A stretch of DNA of 64,000 nt, taken from positions 992,001 to 1,056,000 of the forward strand of contig CAVVEQ010000013.1 of the NCBI GenBank assembly GCA_963747315.1. The letters run 5' to 3'. Shown here piece after piece: positions 63,939 through 64,000 of the stretch (position 1 is its first letter; each line of letters begins with the position of its first letter). Below the pieces are notes generated by a model that made no database searches, was not told the origin of the DNA, and saw only the letters and a list, made by a program, of their open reading frames with translations. Position numbers and translations under genes: made by a program. The stretch is from CAVVEQ01 sp963747315 (lineage in GTDB: Bacteria > Chloroflexota > Anaerolineae > Anaerolineales > Anaerolineaceae).

Positions 63939-64000
63939 TCAGGGGGTGGGGGTCTCGGTTGGCGTTTCTGTCGGGGTTTCAGGGGTTAGTTCGGCAGTAG
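63939..64000 (-). CDS. 3' end of a Thr/Pro/Glu-rich protein (partial)
   Basis: The last ~20 codons of a minus-strand gene read TAELTPETPTETPTETPTP before a TGA at 63939-63941. Such TETP repeats commonly end surface or secreted proteins in Anaerolineae. The rest lies outside the window. Confidence 0.55.
   Translation of the reverse strand, partial: TAELTPETPTETPTETPTP

Noticed and set aside
1..64000. Insertion sequences, prophage or integrase genes
   Set aside because: No transposase, recombinase, phage structural gene or clear attachment site was seen in any frame.

Overview
The window reads as a chromosomal segment of an anaerobic, fermentative bacterium, most likely Chloroflexota (Anaerolineae). 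That is inferred from gene style, not from a marker tree. The signs are Pro/Thr/Glu-rich tails on surface proteins, lipoproteins with long Ala/Pro/Glu linkers after the lipobox, a RodZ-like protein with two helix-turn-helix modules, methylmalonyl-CoA enzymes, SelB and a bacterial microcompartment. Several genes are broken by what look like single-base indels, often in homopolymers. This suggests a draft or metagenome-derived sequence, although the beta-helix gene may be truly degraded.

Region 1 (0-9 kb): a membrane protein fused to a winged-helix regulator, an OxlT-like MFS carrier, a DUF485 plus sodium:solute symporter pair, and a 1222-residue receptor joining PHP, Cache, two PAS, CBS and DUF294 nucleotidyltransferase modules.

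Region 2 (9-15.2 kb): a GntR repressor gene diverges from a microcompartment operon. The operon encodes RpiB, DeoC, a pentamer shell protein, CoA-acylating aldehyde dehydrogenase (frameshifted), a hexamer shell protein, a tandem-domain shell protein, a small cargo-like protein and two more pentamer proteins. The core enzymes carry encapsulation-peptide-like helices. The set fits a sugar-phosphate-utilising compartment: deoxyribose-5-phosphate to glyceraldehyde-3-phosphate plus acetaldehyde, then acetyl-CoA. An alpha/beta hydrolase, a GH1 glycosidase and a mutarotase-fold protein follow.

Region 3 (18.5-31 kb): a promoter preceded by four copies of a 12-bp repeat drives a large secreted beta-helix protein that is now in many frames. 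Next come a small membrane protein, tRNA-Met, SelB, a coiled-coil protein and three membrane proteins resembling NuoN/NuoK/NuoL.

Region 4 (31-54 kb, all minus strand): a nucleobase catabolism cluster. It holds FolD, an 8-oxoguanine-deaminase-like amidohydrolase, adenine deaminase, a GntR regulator, two catabolic-looking carbamoyltransferases, carbamate kinase, a BMP-type nucleoside/purine ABC importer, FAD and FeS-Mo subunits of a xanthine-dehydrogenase-like enzyme, two fold-type II PLP enzymes, a dihydropyrimidinase and one unknown protein. A glycosyltransferase lies among them. The proposed logic is import, deamination, hydroxylation, ring opening, carbamoyl transfer to phosphate and ATP formation by carbamate kinase.

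Region 5 (54-64 kb): housekeeping and energy genes: UDP-glucose dehydrogenase, methylmalonyl-CoA epimerase and mutase, a CPA2 antiporter with a PII-like protein and a DUF1786 protein, ribosomal protein L9, RodZ-like protein(s), RimO, and the 3' end of a Thr/Pro/Glu-rich protein at the edge.
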